A DNA stretch of 64,000 nucleotides, taken from contig OZ018418.1 in NCBI GenBank assembly GCA_963969595.1, positions 11,723,001-11,787,000 on the forward strand. The letters are read 5' to 3'. A program made the position numbers and the translations under genes. The notes beneath the pieces are model-generated. The model had not been told where the DNA came from and ran no database searches. It saw only the letters and a list, made by a program, of their open reading frames with translations. Source of the DNA: Neckera pumila (lineage: Eukaryota; Streptophyta; Bryopsida; Hypnales; Neckeraceae). Of the stretch, positions 22,809-35,251 are shown piece by piece. The stretch's first letter is position 1. Each line of letters begins with the position of its first letter.

Positions 22809-25770
22809 GTTTAAAAATAATAAATACATCAAACTACTTTAAACATCTCCTCAAATCCTTCAAGTATTGAATTCCTAGTTGATCTTTAAATTAACCATTC
22901 ATTCATTTAATTTTTCTTGATGTAATTTTGAAAACTTTCTTTACAATGAACAACCATCCTTCTTAAGAAATTTCAAGCTGTATTTAAATAATTAAGTTGT
23001 ACTCTCCAAATTCATTTAGTTATTTATTTGTTTTCACGTTGTTAAGATTGTTATTAAATGAAAAATAAATAAATAAAACATAAATTTTGGTTCACAATCT
23101 TGACAATAAATTGATATCCTTACACAATCATTATAAATCACCCTTCGAGGGACACAACAAACTTTCCTCAAAGGGAAAATAAATAAAACTTTCTTTCTTC
23201 ATCTTTTATAAAAACCCTTTTTATTTCCACAAAACTTCTTATCTCAATGGAACCTCCATATATTAGTCATATGCTTTATTAGCTTGTCTATCATCACTAT
23301 TCTATTTCTACAAAAACTATCACTCAAAATATAAAGGCCCATTATTATTTGACATCATAGGATACAAAAATCCAAATTAAAATAAACATAACTAAAGTTA
23401 TCAATAGAAATCTCAACTTGGTTCAACCATTCTAACAAACTAGATGGCACTTAAAGTGATTACTCCAAAATGTCTAAATTGAAAAATATATATTTCCACT
23501 TTTTAAACTAACTCTTCAAATTTAACTATCCATAGAATTCTTACAAAACACTCATGACCTTCCGAACAAAAATTTGCTTTAAGCATAATAAAACTAATTC
23601 TCTTAAGAGAGATACATAATGAAATTGCTCAAGGCAATAAATATCTAAACTCTCTTAAAGAGAAAAATAATAATTCTTACTTTAAATATAATCTCTTAAA
23701 GGATTCTCATTATAGATTTGCTCAAGGCAAAAGATACAAATTTACCTTCAACACATTCCCCTAAAATTCACATACTTTGACAAATGTATAACTTTACTTC
23801 AAATATTACCCACTTTAAGCTAAACAAAAAGATTTAATTATAGTTGAATTAAAAATAAGTAAATTTATAATTGCTTGAACATATTAATTATTGCAATACT
23901 CATCCAACTTTCACTTAAGTGATAATATTCTATTCATACGCTTAATGCGAACAATTGAATTTTATTTAAATATATGCTTAAAGCAATCCTTAAGTATGCT
24001 TGGAGCAATCATTAAATCTCTACTTTGGTTAATCCAGCAACTTAACAACACTTAAGTGAACTTCCAAAAATACACTCTAAAAATTTTCATTTTCATTTTC
24101 ATTAAAAAAATAAAAAATATATAATTTAATTTAATTTATTTTCTTAAAATTTATTATTATAATATTATTATTTAAATTCTCTTAAGAGCCTCCTTCAAAA
24201 TGTCTCTTTGAGAGAAAACTTAAATTTGGCTATAATAACATAACACCAACTTGAAATTCTAAATTGTACCATAGTTGGAAAGTTTGACAACAATGTCCAT
24301 ACCCTTGACGGAAAATGCTCACTTGTTCTTCACTAAAAATATAGTAATCAATCACTTCAGTGATACAATAAAACTACACATATAGCTTTAAGCTTGAAAA
24401 AATTTAGAATTAAAAATTAAGTGAAAAGAAAAATTTGCTTATAGCGTAAGACTTTAATTTATCAATCTGCTTAAAGCAATTGCTTATTATTTTTATTTTA
24501 TTTTTTTATTTTTTATTTTATTTTTTTAACGCTTAAGGCATTCACCACTTCATCCTCTTTTGAGAAAAATATAATTGGTTCAACCAAATAATTCACATAA
24601 AGTTTTAAAATTTTTATGATCACATTGTCCATTCTATGGATTTTAAAAACACTTCTCTTAAAGAAAATTACATTCAATCTCTTAAGAGATGACCATATTG
24701 CTTTGAGCAAAACAACATATATCATCACCAAAAATTCTAAGCACTTCTCTTAAAGAGACATCTATCACAATCTTTTAAAAGATACACAATATCACTTTAA
24801 GCAAAATAACTCCAAACAACTATATATAATCATCAAAAATTTAGAACAATTCTCTTAAAGAAAAATTCAACTCTGTATCTTAAGAGATAAACAATTACAC
24901 ATAAAATTAAACAAAAATTGAATTTTCTCATTTCCAACCATGGTTTCTTACTTGAGTGGTGAATCACTTTGGGAGGGAAGGAAGGCCCGACCTTGTCCCA
25001 TACCCGGTCACATAGGCCTTCCCCTTTGGCTAAAGGACTCACTGCTTTCGCTTGGGAGGGCTTCAACCTTTTACCCTTTAGCTCCCGAGGTGATTTATTG
25101 CACAAAATTTGAATGAGGATCACCAAGGAGTTTTGTGCTAACTCCAAGATGTCGGATTAAATCACACTCTCATTCAAATCCCCACTTTTATAGCTCACAA
25201 TTTTTTTTTCCATAGATACATCCAAACAACGTAATAATAATAATAATTTTTTATTTTATTTTATTTTATGTTATATATGTATGTTGTTTTTTTCTTTTTA
25301 GTTAATTAATCAATTTTTTTAGCATCAAATGATCATGAAACTGTTTCCCACAACTCAATTACACTCATGCCACAATGAAGGAATTCCACAGTGAAATTTA
25401 AAATAAAAATAAACTTTGGAATCAGTAAGCAATCAGTTAATACAAGCCTTTTTCTCTTGACTTCCAATAAAAAAAATGTATACCAATAACAACTACTATT
25501 TGCTCTACGCAACTGCTCATTTCTTAATCAGGAACAACCACAAATCGTCAAGGTTTGTGCAGCGGTCCAGAGAGATACAATTTTGATTTTCTTTATCGTA
25601 AATGGCTAAATAAACAACCCCCGCTATCAACCACATTCTCAACATGCACTGAAAGGTGACAATGGTTTTCTTTCATTACAAGCTATGATAGAAGAGTAGT
25701 ATACCATGGTTGAGAGCAAATAGCTCAGATGTGGAAATTATCACATAATATAAAAATCATGATTTCCAAA
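22809..25770. other. AT-rich retroelement 3' region full of short palindromes
   Basis: No convincing gene. The stretch has many copies of TCTCTTAAGAGA/TCTCTTAAAGAGA-like and GCTTTAAGC/GCTTAAAGC-like words, for example near 23571, 23594, 23650, 23980, 24170, 24380, 24470, 24655, 24672, 24740, 24845 and 24875. The same words occur in the LTR and at 60.95-61.1 kb. The open frame at 24833-25147 on the minus strand is unrecognised. Confidence 0.55.
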
Positions 25771-27360
25771 TCTTGCAAGAATATCTACTTGTTGCTGTAG
25801 AAAGTGTTGATGATCAAATTCAACAACTGGTTGATCTCCGCCTGGAAGATGAAGCTCTCAACCCCCGCTATAGCAAAAACCAAAACCAAAACCAAAAAAC
25901 AAGTTTTAAGATAAAAAGTGAAAATAGGATGACTACATCAACACAAAAATCACAGCAAGACTTGCAGTTGCAAACTTTAATAGCTGCAATTCCAAGCAGA
26001 CTTTCCTCCAACAAAAACAAGATCAATATTCAAAAGTGACCGTGCAATGAGACTGACATTTGCGAGGATCCAAAAGTAAACCGTAATTACAAAAAAATTC
26101 TCATTCTGAAATCCCCATGAACGCAGCCAGAGAGAGTGATAAAAAAAACACATTCTCCAGTTCCAAAAATCACACCCAAATTTTGTAAAAATCACACAAC
26201 CACTTCCTCCGACACACACAGTCAATCACGTAGACGACGAAAAAGGAAGAAAAATAACAAAAAACTCAACACACTTGCAACGTCATTCAGTTGTTTCCGT
26301 CTGCACAAACATAAAAATCCTGTGAACCGTCCTAGAAACTCCGTCCCGCCTCGGAAGCCACGCCGAAACCACCCCACAGCAGCAACATCCTCAGCCATGG
26401 TGATCACCACCTTAAAACAAAACCTAAACAAGAACAATCAAACCCTTGCCACACCAAAATCAAAGGCAGAAATACCCAAAACAAAGGGACAACAAAATAC
26501 AAGCGCAATCGCAAAGATCGATCGGCTGAATCCTACACAAAACGCTCACACAAAAATCTGAATGCTCAAGGGAGAGAGCAGTGAAGACCTACATAAAAAA
26601 ATCAGACGCTCCTGAATCAGCCTTGATCAGCACCAAGCTCGCCGCCCCCACCAATCAGCAGCTTCCAATTGGGATTGTTGCGATTTCCAGGATCCAACTC
26701 ACCTCACGATTTTTCAGTCAAATTGATTCCAAATCTCCCCGCTCAGGCTTCCTCCAATTACTAATTAGGTCACCGATGTCTTCCCGCTCTTCCCGATCAG
26801 GTTCGATCAACCTCCGCCATTGCAAGCTTCTCCTGGCCACGTCGGGCGCTGGCTTCACCTCCTCCACTCAAACTTCAGAACCAACGCCTCCGATCAAACT
26901 TCAGGCTCCTTTTTATTGCTCCGATTGTCGCTCCACCGATCAGGCTTCTCTCGCCTCCTCCGATCAAGACCTCTCAACCACATTCCGAAACACAATCCAA
27001 CCGCAATTGCAAACCACTCACGTCCTCCCAAGACCTCACACCAATGAACTCGGCCTCTTCGTCCTTCCACACCAAGATCCGTAACCACCAAAACTCAGAA
27101 CAACACTACCGCGATTGTCCACGCGATCCACAGCCAAGAACCTCAAAGAACCAAGCAAATGCCAACTAAAACACGAAACTCAACCTCCACAACAACAGAG
27201 TCGAAAATTCCTCTTCCCGCAGCTCAAACACGCAAGGTCGCCCGCAAGGTTGCAAGGAAGAAGGAAACCTCAGGAAAAAAAATAGACAGAGGGCACCATC
27301 CTCTAGCTATTGCTCCCTGCAACCTCGCTTGCACAACTCAATGATCGGATTTTTTACATT
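25771..27360. other. Unrecognised GC-richer block inside the retroelement region
   Basis: Base composition changes sharply from the AT-rich surroundings. Open frames at 26136-26561 and 26581-27084 on the plus strand are rich in Pro, Ser, Thr, Asn and Arg. The opposite frame at 26222-26437 reads MAEDVAAVGWFRRG after an in-frame Met. None matches a family I know. It could be captured host sequence such as a 5' exon or UTR, or a separate insertion. Confidence 0.3.
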
Positions 27361-27905
27361 GCAAGATGACCTAATTTCTCGCAGTAACCGCCAAGAACTT
27401 CAGAACTCTCAGTGACTAGTTGGTCTTGCAGCCACTACAATATTTGGTGATGACTTCTCGTAACATCAACTTTTACTTGTGTTGCTGGTTGTTTGTTTGT
27501 TTTTAAATGCTAATCTACTTCTTACCTTTCACGCTACACTTAGTGTGCAGTTGAATTTAATTTCAAGGAAAAAAAAAATCCTATTATTATTATTATCATG
27601 TTTTTTTATTTTTTTTATTTTTTTTGTTTTTTTATTTTTTTATTACTTATGTACTTAAGACAATTTTATTATTTACGCTTCCAAATTTATCATGTTTTCA
27701 TAAACTTCATAAGAAAATAAAGTTCACCTCACACTTAAATTAAAACTTGTCCCCAAGTTTTATTAATTTTTTTTTAATAAGCTTCAACAAACAGTGAACA
27801 ACATTAGGGACAATTTAATCATCCCAAAGGTTGTAGGTATTATTAGAAGGAAGAATAATTACTAACATACAAAGGTGAATGAAATTCGAAAGGGCTAAGT
27901 TTTTT

Positions 27906-27938
<33 letters not shown>

Positions 27939-28098
27939 ATTTTTGCTTTTATTTTATTTTTATTTTTGAAAATTTTAATACCCTCATTTATATATTATTA
28001 ACCCAAAGCTATAGCAAAAAAAATTAAAATTAAAATTAAAATTTGGAATAACATTTGATTAAAATAAACTTTTAAGATTATTGGTAATAAAATTTGAG
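27361..28098. other. Low-complexity T/A-rich spacer
   Basis: Repeated TTTTATTTTT runs and TTATTATTATTAT at 27580-27650 and 27900-27970. No gene is seen. On the minus strand it lies directly downstream of the integrase. Confidence 0.7.
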
Positions 28099-29160
28099 TC
28101 AATTTCCATTATAATGGGTAAGATGCACTTTCCCATCAAATTCTTCTAGCTCAAAAGAGCCATTATCAAAACTTTTTAGAATTTTATAAGGACCAAACCA
28201 ACGCATTTGGAATTTGCCTGGGAACTTTTGAAAATGACTATCAAACAAAAGTACCAAATCATTAGTTTTTAGTAATTTAGGCTTTAACTTGCTATCATAA
28301 AAACTTTTGCGACAATTTTGAATGCTAGCCATATTTAAATAAGCTTGAGCACGAGTTTCATCTAATTTTTCTAGCATTGCATAGCGTTCTTCTAGAGATT
28401 CTTTATCACTAAGTTCATGATCAAGGGCTATCCTTAAGGATTGCAGTTCTAATTCTATAGGCAATATAGCCTCTTGGCCATAGACTAGTTGAAAAGAGGT
28501 GTGTTTTGTCGTTACTTTATAGGCAATCCTATAGGCCCACAAAGCGTCAAAAAGTCTTTCATCCCAGTTTGTATTTGATCCTTGTACAATTTTAGTAATA
28601 ATTTTGCATAAAATCCCATTTGTTTTTTCAGTTTGTCCATTAGCTCTAGGATGATAGGATGTAGACTTTCTATGTTTGATTAAATACTTATTGGTTAAAT
28701 TTTCAATGGTAGAATTTATAAAATGGATCCCGCGGTTGCTTACCAATTCTCTTGGACAACCAAACCTAATAATTATATTTTTTTATAAAAACTTCGCAAC
28801 CGTTTGTGCATCATCTGTTCTTGTAGCTTGAGCTTCCGCCCATTTAGTCATATATTTAGTTGCTACAAAGATATATCTTTTTCTACCATTTCTACTAGGG
28901 GATTTTATAGGTCCAATAAAGTCAATCCCCCATTTTTTGAATGGCGTTTGAGCCAAAATAGGGGTTAGGGGCGTTGCCGAAGTGGCAGTAGGCTTCCCAA
29001 CTCTTTGACACAGATCACATATTTTAACAAATTTTGCGGCATCTTTAAACAAAGATGGCCCAATATCCAAAATGAAGGGCCTTTTTAGCGGTAACAAATC
29101 CCGCAAAATGTCCTCCACAACTGGATTCGTGGCACCCTTTTAAAACATTTTCTATTTCAC
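28099..29160 (-). pseudogene. Ty3 integrase (broken)
   Basis: Minus-strand integrase remnant. The zinc-binding HHCC region reads CHESSCGGH in one frame and CDLCQRVGKP in the next, with a frameshift near 29060. The core begins FKKWGIDFIGPI with the first catalytic Asp present. The second Asp is lost: VSNRGIHF stands where VSDRG is usual. The Glu is kept in ANGQTEKTN. A TAA (28783-28785) separates the core halves. The C-terminal end has RWFGPYKILKSF, the GPY/F module of Ty3 integrases, and I see no chromodomain after it. The enzyme would insert element cDNA into the chromosome; this copy is inactive. Confidence 0.9.
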
Positions 29161-29174
29161 TTGGATTTATACAT

Positions 29175-29815
29175 CTACATAAAAACACCATCATGTCCCA
29201 ATTTAAATAGTATTCCATCTAATAAGGTATAAGGTCTAGATCTTTGTATTAATCTTTCCTTTTGTTTATTAGTGAAATTGGAAGGAAACTTTCTTGTAGA
29301 CAAATAGTTCATAATTTCTGCATATTCCAAAGGAATGACATCTACTTGAAAAAGTTGAGCATCCGAATAATTATCATCAACAGGTTCGGTGCCAACTTGT
29401 TCATTAATTCTAGAAAGGTGATATGCATTAACATGGGCTTTTCCAGGTCTAACATTGATTGAAAAATTAAACTCTTGTAATAAAAGTACCCATCTAGCAA
29501 TTTGGCCACTCAATTGGGGTTTATTTATCATGTATTTTAAGGCATTATGGTCTACATGAAAAATAAACTTATAGCCCAACAAATAATGGCGGAATTTCTG
29601 AACGGAAAAAATCATTCCCAAAGCCTCACGCTCCGTAACAGAATAATTCCTCTCAGCAGAAGTAAGTTGCCTACTCGCATAGTAGATAGGATGATCATGC
29701 ATTTTATCATCTTTTTGACTAAAAACTGTGCCAATTGCCAAATTAGAAGCATCAACATAGACCTCAAAATCTTTATCCCAATTTGGACTTACTAAAATTG
29801 GGCTACTTATTAGTT
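29175..29815 (-). pseudogene. Ty3 RNase H domain (broken)
   Basis: Continuation of the RT frame after a TAG next to KAF. It reads VYVDASNLAIG (first catalytic Asp), then YYASRQLTSAERNYSVTERE (catalytic Glu region), then FHVDHNAL and ARWVLLLQEFNF, ending with VRPGKAHVNAYHLSR, where ADHLSR is usual. This is the standard Ty3 RNase H with the linker toward integrase. The frame is lost near 29150. Confidence 0.9.
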
Positions 29816-29828
29816 TTATTTTTAAGGT

Positions 29829-30848
29829 CTAAAACGCTTTAGTGCATTGCTCAGTCCAAAATGGAGGTTGTTCACTCTGTTTTAATAAGTGTGTTAAGGA
29901 TAGGGCAATAGCGGCATATTTATGAATAAATCTTCTATAATAGCCAACATGACCTAAAAATCCTTTAACTCCTGTGACAGTATTTGGGATTGGTAAATTT
30001 GCAATAATTGCAACTTTATCTGGATCGGTGGCAATACCTTGTTTGGATACTATGTGTCCCAATAGTTTTCCAAAAGGTACTGCAAATTGAGATTTAGCTG
30101 AATTAATAGAAATCCCAAATTTCTCACATTGTTCAAAACATTTAGTTAAACAAGTAGCATGATTAGACTTACTACTAAAGACACAAAAATCATCTAAGAA
30201 AATTTCCATGAATTTTCGTAAATATTCTTGAAAAGCTATAGTCATTAGTCTTTGAAAAGTAGCAGGTGCATTACAGAGACCAAAAGGCATTACTCTATAC
30301 GCAAAAGTTCCCCAATCCGTAGTAAAGGTGGTCAATAATTGATACATTAAAGCAATTTGAACCTGGTTATAACCTGAAAATCCATCCATCATTGAATAAC
30401 ACTCATATCCTGACACTGTATCTAACATAGTGTCTGTAAAAGGTAAGGGAAAATAGTCTTTACGAGTAACACTATTCAATTGCCTATAGTCTTGACAAAT
30501 ACATAATTTGCCATTTTTCTTGGGAACAATAACAATTGAAGACACCCACTTACTATAAGGTCCCGGATATATAAATCCACATTCTAATAATTTATCAATT
30601 TCCTCTTTTACCATTAAAGAATACTTAGGGTTCATTATGTATTGTCTTTGACGTACAGGTTTAGCATCTTTTTCTAAGATAATTTTATGCTCACAAATTT
30701 CTGGAGGGACTCCTCTAGGGTCTTTATAGGTCCAAGCAAAAGCACTCTTATTTCTTTTAAAGAAACTCCTCCAGTAATTCCATTCAACCTTAGTCATTTT
30801 AGAATAGACCCTTATATTTTTTGAATCCTCTTCCGTTCCTAAATTCAT
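29829..30848 (-). pseudogene. Ty3 reverse transcriptase (broken)
   Basis: 339-codon frame covering the RT domain. Motifs in order: PVRQRQYIMNP and KEEIDKLLECGFIYP near the start, WVSSIVIVPKKNGKLCICQDYRQLN, then YSMMDGFSGYNQ with the first catalytic Asp, VMPFGLCNAPATFQRLM, and FLDDFCVF, where YLDD or FLDD holds the catalytic Asp pair, then LGHIVSKQGI and GFLGHVGYYRRFI. The order places it in the Ty3 group and not Copia. Active-site residues survive, but the polyprotein around it is cut by stops and frameshifts, so this copy cannot move on its own. Confidence 0.93.
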
Positions 30849-30851
30849 ATC

Positions 30852-31262
30852 TTAACATATATCTTTTAAAGATCCTAACTTAATAGGAGTTTTATCATCA
30901 TCCAAAAACATTTTTTTTAGGTCATGTGTATCTGAATCAAAATGCGGTTCTAACTCAGATTCTTCTATAGTCTCAACTAACCCTACCTCAGAAGTCTGCC
31001 AAGCTAGAATTGCATCATCTGAATCATCATAGGTTGTTAATGGAGTAAAATATTCTCCAGGTCTGACACACTGATACGGAAAGGGACTTTTAGATATATT
31101 TTTAGAAGATTCTTCAAAAGAAGTATTATAATCATTATCAGAAGAATTTGTTGATGTGATATTTGATTCATCCTCGTGGGTTTCCCCCTGATAAATAATT
31201 GGAAATATAGGTAGTGTTAGTTTTTTTTTTCCTTTCCCAATAGTTATTAGGCCTTTTCCCAA
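30852..31262 (-). pseudogene. Pol linker between protease and RT
   Basis: Acidic 136-codon segment, rich in Asp, Glu and Ser, in the same frame as the RT and separated from it by one TAA. Such spacers between protease and RT are usual in plant Ty3 polyproteins. It has no catalytic motif. A frame change near 31270 separates it from the protease. Confidence 0.65.
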
Positions 31263-31288
31263 TCATTTTTTACATTGGCCATATGTAA

Positions 31289-31882
31289 TCATGGTCGGCC
31301 AAGTAAAGTAGAATATGAAGAAATGATGTTGGGAACTTTGAATATAATGTAATCCACTTTATATTCTAAGTTACCAATAAAAATAGAAATCTGGGATAAC
31401 ATATCCAAAGGTTTGACCCTACTTTGATCCACCATATGTAAAATTATAGGTGTGGGAATCATTGTTGTTAATCCTATTTCATCCATAGTTTCTTTACTCA
31501 TAAGGTTAACACTAGATCCTCCATCTATTTGGGCTCCTAAGATTAAGGTACCATCAATTCTTACTTCAATAGTTGGGGCACCAGCATCTAAGGAAACATC
31601 ATGAATTTCATTTTCTTTAACCCTCTTTTTTACTAAAGCATGGCTAAGTTCACTCCTACACTTAGGTGAAATAGCTAAAAGTTGCTTTAGGGATATTTGA
31701 GGTTGTATAGAGTCCAAATTCTCTAAAATATTATAAGATTTCATGCCAGCTACCAATCTCATCAAACGTTTATTAACTCTTTTAGGTTTAGGACCATCTT
31801 TATTAGGTAGTGAAACTGGAAGTCTCCTCATAGGTATTTTAGCTATAGAGGGAATTAAAGGGGCAATGGGGATTTGTAGCAA
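31289..31882 (-). pseudogene. Ty3 aspartic protease domain
   Basis: Retropepsin-like region at about residues 110-197. The flap-side start VRIDGTLILGAQIDGGSSVNLM holds the catalytic Asp in the form DGGSS, where D(S/T)G is usual. It is followed by LLDMLSQI-like hydrophobic strands (PLDMLSQISIFIGN) and YSTLLGRP, the typical C-terminal LLGRP of plant Ty3 proteases. It would process Gag-Pol. The Asp-Gly-Gly triad variant may itself impair catalysis. Confidence 0.85.
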
Positions 31883-32099
31883 TGATACGTTGTTCTCTAA
31901 ACTTCTTGTGGGTTGTAGAGAAGATATATGTGATAAAAGAAGTTGGTTTTTTAAGGGTGAAGTTGGCGAAAATGAATCTCCATCTAAAGATTTACATTTG
32001 CTCCTATCATCCTCGGAATTAATTTGGAAGTCCCCTTTTGAATTTAATTTATTTTTTAAAGTAGCACTACAGGTATTAACTACAAAAGTAGGTTGTTTA

Positions 32100-32821
32100 A
32101 ATTAAAGTTCCATTGTTTGGGTTTGTAAGGCCTTAGATATTTTATGGACTTCTTTTTCCTTAGATTCATCTTTAAATGTCACTTTCTTTCTTTGATTCCA
32201 ATCCCTTTCAAAAGGTGGAAACTTAGGAAAGTCTTCCCGACAGTCATTAGCTATATATCCTGGCTATCTACATCTTCCACATAAAGGGACATATCCTTCT
32301 TGTTTTCTAGGATTTGGACACTCATTGGCATAATGGCCTAATTCACCATATCTATGATATACCACATATTTCCCTTTTTGTGGTGTGTTATATTGGTGTG
32401 TATATGGGTTATAAGGTGGTCTGTTCCAGACAGGTGGTGCATTATATTCATCATTCCATCTGGGACAATTGTCATTTGGTTTATAAGGGGGATTAGCTCT
32501 AGGCCTTGTAAATGGTCTTTTGTTCATATTTGTTTGATTCCCTCCTTTATTAAATCAAGGTCTATTATTAGGTGAACTATCTACCTGCTGAACACTTTGT
32601 AAATTCCAACATTTAATAATGTCATGATTTCCACCACAATAAGAACACTTAAGTGCCTGGTGTGGAGGAGATGGACATTCACTAGCCATATGTCCTTGAC
32701 CCTTACAAGTCGAACACCATACATTAGAGCAATTATTTGGTTTAAATCGTTTAGGTCTACCCCCCGCCAATTTTACCTCCATGTTTTGTAATTGTTGAGT
32801 AAGTTTTTCTATTCGATCCAT
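32100..32821 (-). pseudogene. Gag C-terminal zinc-knuckle region
   Basis: Nucleocapsid part. Two good knuckles lie in 32821-32555: CSTCKGQGHMASEC (CX2CX4HX4C) and CSYCGGNHDIIKC (CX2CX3HX4C). In 32527-32264 a third is worn (YHRYGELGHYANEC, both leading Cys lost), and a fourth (CGRC, stop, PGYIANDC) has an in-frame stop. Four knuckles in a row is many for Ty3 Gag and would serve genomic RNA packaging. Confidence 0.8.
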
Positions 32822-32851
32822 ATTAGGGTCAACAATTGGCTTTTCATTAGG

Positions 32852-33128
32852 TCACTTTTCTACAACAATTTTAGATGGAGTAGCAACCATAGGTTGAGGT
32901 TGGAGCATTAAATAAGGTTGTGGATACAAGGGTATATTTTGATCCACAACTGGACGAATTTGCCCTTGTAATTGATTCGGTGTCACTCTAGGTTGAGGTT
33001 CTAAAGTTGGATAAATTGTTTGGTCTGCATAAGGCATATAGTCTTTGTGAATCCTAGACTCTTCCCATATTTTTGCATGACGCAAACTTTCTAATAAAGT
33101 ATTAGGGCGTTTTTCTTAGGTATAAAGT
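32852..33128 (-). pseudogene. Gag linker, Pro/Gln-rich
   Basis: 77-codon segment in the frame of the zinc knuckles, with PQPRVTPNQLQGQ and LQPQPMVATP. The Gag frame shifts near 33110-33130. It has no domain beyond low complexity. Confidence 0.6.
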
Positions 33129-33129
33129 T

Positions 33130-34194
33130 TTAATTCATAGGGATACAACCCCCTACAAATAAACTTATTAGAAAATTTTCAGGCATATTATGATTAGTCC
33201 ATCTATTTAGTAAATCTTGCATTCTTCCATAATAAGAATCTACACTCTCTCCTACTCCCATTTTTATATGTCTTAGTCTTTCTCGCAAACTTTCACTAAA
33301 TCCAATTGGCCAAAATTGTGCAAGAAAGGCATTTTTTAAAGCATCCCAATTTAAAAAGGTATCTCGATTTTGTCTTTGATACCAAGCAAAAGCATTTGCT
33401 TGTAAAGCTGCTGGAAATGTGACCAAATAATCAGCTTTTGGAATTCTATTTGCTAAACAACATGCTATAAATCTAGACAAATGAAAATCAGGATCAATTC
33501 CTATATGGCCATAATAAATAGGCATAGGAGTAAGATTCAAAGGTCTTTGATTTGCCATTGAATTATTTTGATTTTTACTAGATGAAGATGAAGATGAAGA
33601 AGGAGTAGAAGGTGTATTATTAGAGTTTGTCAAGGAAGTAGAAGATTCCCTGAAGTTATTAGACTCTAGATTACCTCCAGAAAAATTTAAAGGATCAAAA
33701 TCTTTTAAATTTCGTAGAGAGTCAAAATCAAAAGGTTTATCCTTTTGTGAATTTGCAGGCAAAAAGTTTTGTTCAATAACTTGAACTCCCTCCCTAACGA
33801 TTTGTGTATTAGATTCTGATTGAATAATTTTTTTGTCTGAAAAAAGTGTGGTATTTAAATCATAACCACCTTGTCCAGAAGTATAAAAAGGAGTACTTAG
33901 AAGACGTTCTACTTCTTGGGCTCTTTTCTCATTTTCTTGTTCACTATCTAGCCTATCTTTTGGATTTGGAAGTTTAACTTCATCTCCCTCAACTTGAATA
34001 AAATTAGTCTTTACTGAAGGAGAAGAAGGAGATCTTGAAGGTGATGTTTGATGTCCCACTTCATGATGTGAATGTGAGTGTGATTTATCACAAGACGGTA
34101 TTTTCCTTCTATGATCCCTAACTTTGGCGCGTTTATCCCTAGCAAGTTTTTGTAATTCTTTCTTAAGTTAAGATGGGGAAGGTACTTTTGACAT
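33130..34194 (-). pseudogene. Ty3 Gag (capsid region)
   Basis: The likely start is ATG at 34194 (MSKVPSP). An in-frame TAA (34168-34170) is codon 9, and the same frame then runs to 33130. The first half is Ser/Asn/Glu-rich; the second half carries the plant retrotransposon Gag signature, with HLSRFIACCLANRI, TFPAALQANAFAWYQ, TFLNWDALKNAFLAQFWP and SVDSYYGRMQDLLNRW. This is the capsid protein of the minus-strand element. No LTR or primer-binding site follows on the upstream side, where unrelated sequence begins at about 34200. Confidence 0.88.
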
Positions 34195-35251
34195 TAAATT
34201 TCTCCATATAATGGGAATAAACTTTCACCAATTATGTATATAAATTTTTATTTTTATTTTTTATTTTATTTTATTTTTAAGGACATATTCGAGGAGCACA
34301 TACTACCTAATCGGGAATTGATGAACTCCAACGGTCACTTTCAGAAAGTACTAGAAATTGTGCCAGATGAATGTGAGTTGCCATGCATGCTCCTATTTGC
34401 TTTCTATAGTTATGATATGTGATTTTGACATGATGGAATAGTATGTTTTGTGATGAGACATCTTGAATTCTAAAAACGATGGATGATGAAGTATAATGGA
34501 TTGTTCCAAACCACCTAGGTGAGGTTTAGAAGTGAGTAAACCTCTCTTCTTTTTGTTGCTATTCAAAATAGGCTGTAGGAGTTGCCAATAGAGGTTCTTC
34601 ACAAGGATTAGATTCTACAACTTTTGTATATACTTAAACTGCATTTGACTAGTTGTGCGGAATCTTTAAAATTGTGAACCTTCTCTTTGACCAGTTTCTT
34701 TTCCCTATTTCTTTGATCACAATTTGACATCGATCATTTTCATTCAGCTGTAAGGGCTCAGATGTAGGATAGATGGGTGGATAACCGACATGTCTCAGCT
34801 TCCAAAAATGATAATAGTGCTAGTTGATGGAAGCAAGTGAAGTAGACAGTAGAGTGAAAGAAAGTGGTAAAATTTCCTGTTCCAAGGTTTATTCTTCAAC
34901 AATTTTGAAGCAAGATATCAAAGCACATGTTTTACATTGTAGCACGTGCATTAGTCTTCAAATTGTCCGTTGTTGTGTGCTTCATAATATACCACTGGAA
35001 AGGTATCGTTGAGAGCTTTCCAATGGTATATCATGCGTCCGATTTGGCCAAAAACTTTGATGGTGGGACCCTTTCAAAGATTGGAGTCCGTTAGTTGTCT
35101 GCCAGCCGTCCGCCCCGTCCGCCCCGTGTGCTCAACGACTACTTGCTTGTCCACCTAGCCGTCCGCTTCTACTAAAACATGGGATTCTAAAAAGCATATA
35201 TTTGCTTCCAAAGATTGCTATTCAATGCTACAACCATCCAATGCAACTTTA
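34195..35251. other. Unassigned junction region with one inverted hairpin unit
   Basis: AT-rich sequence upstream of Gag, then an exon-like plus-strand stretch (34282-34420, FEEHILPNRELMNSNG) of unknown nature. At about 34980-35170 lies one unit related to the tandem array at 38.3-39.3 kb but reversed, with ATACCACTGGAAAG ... CTTTCCAATGGTAT and CCGTCCGCC words. Confidence 0.45.
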
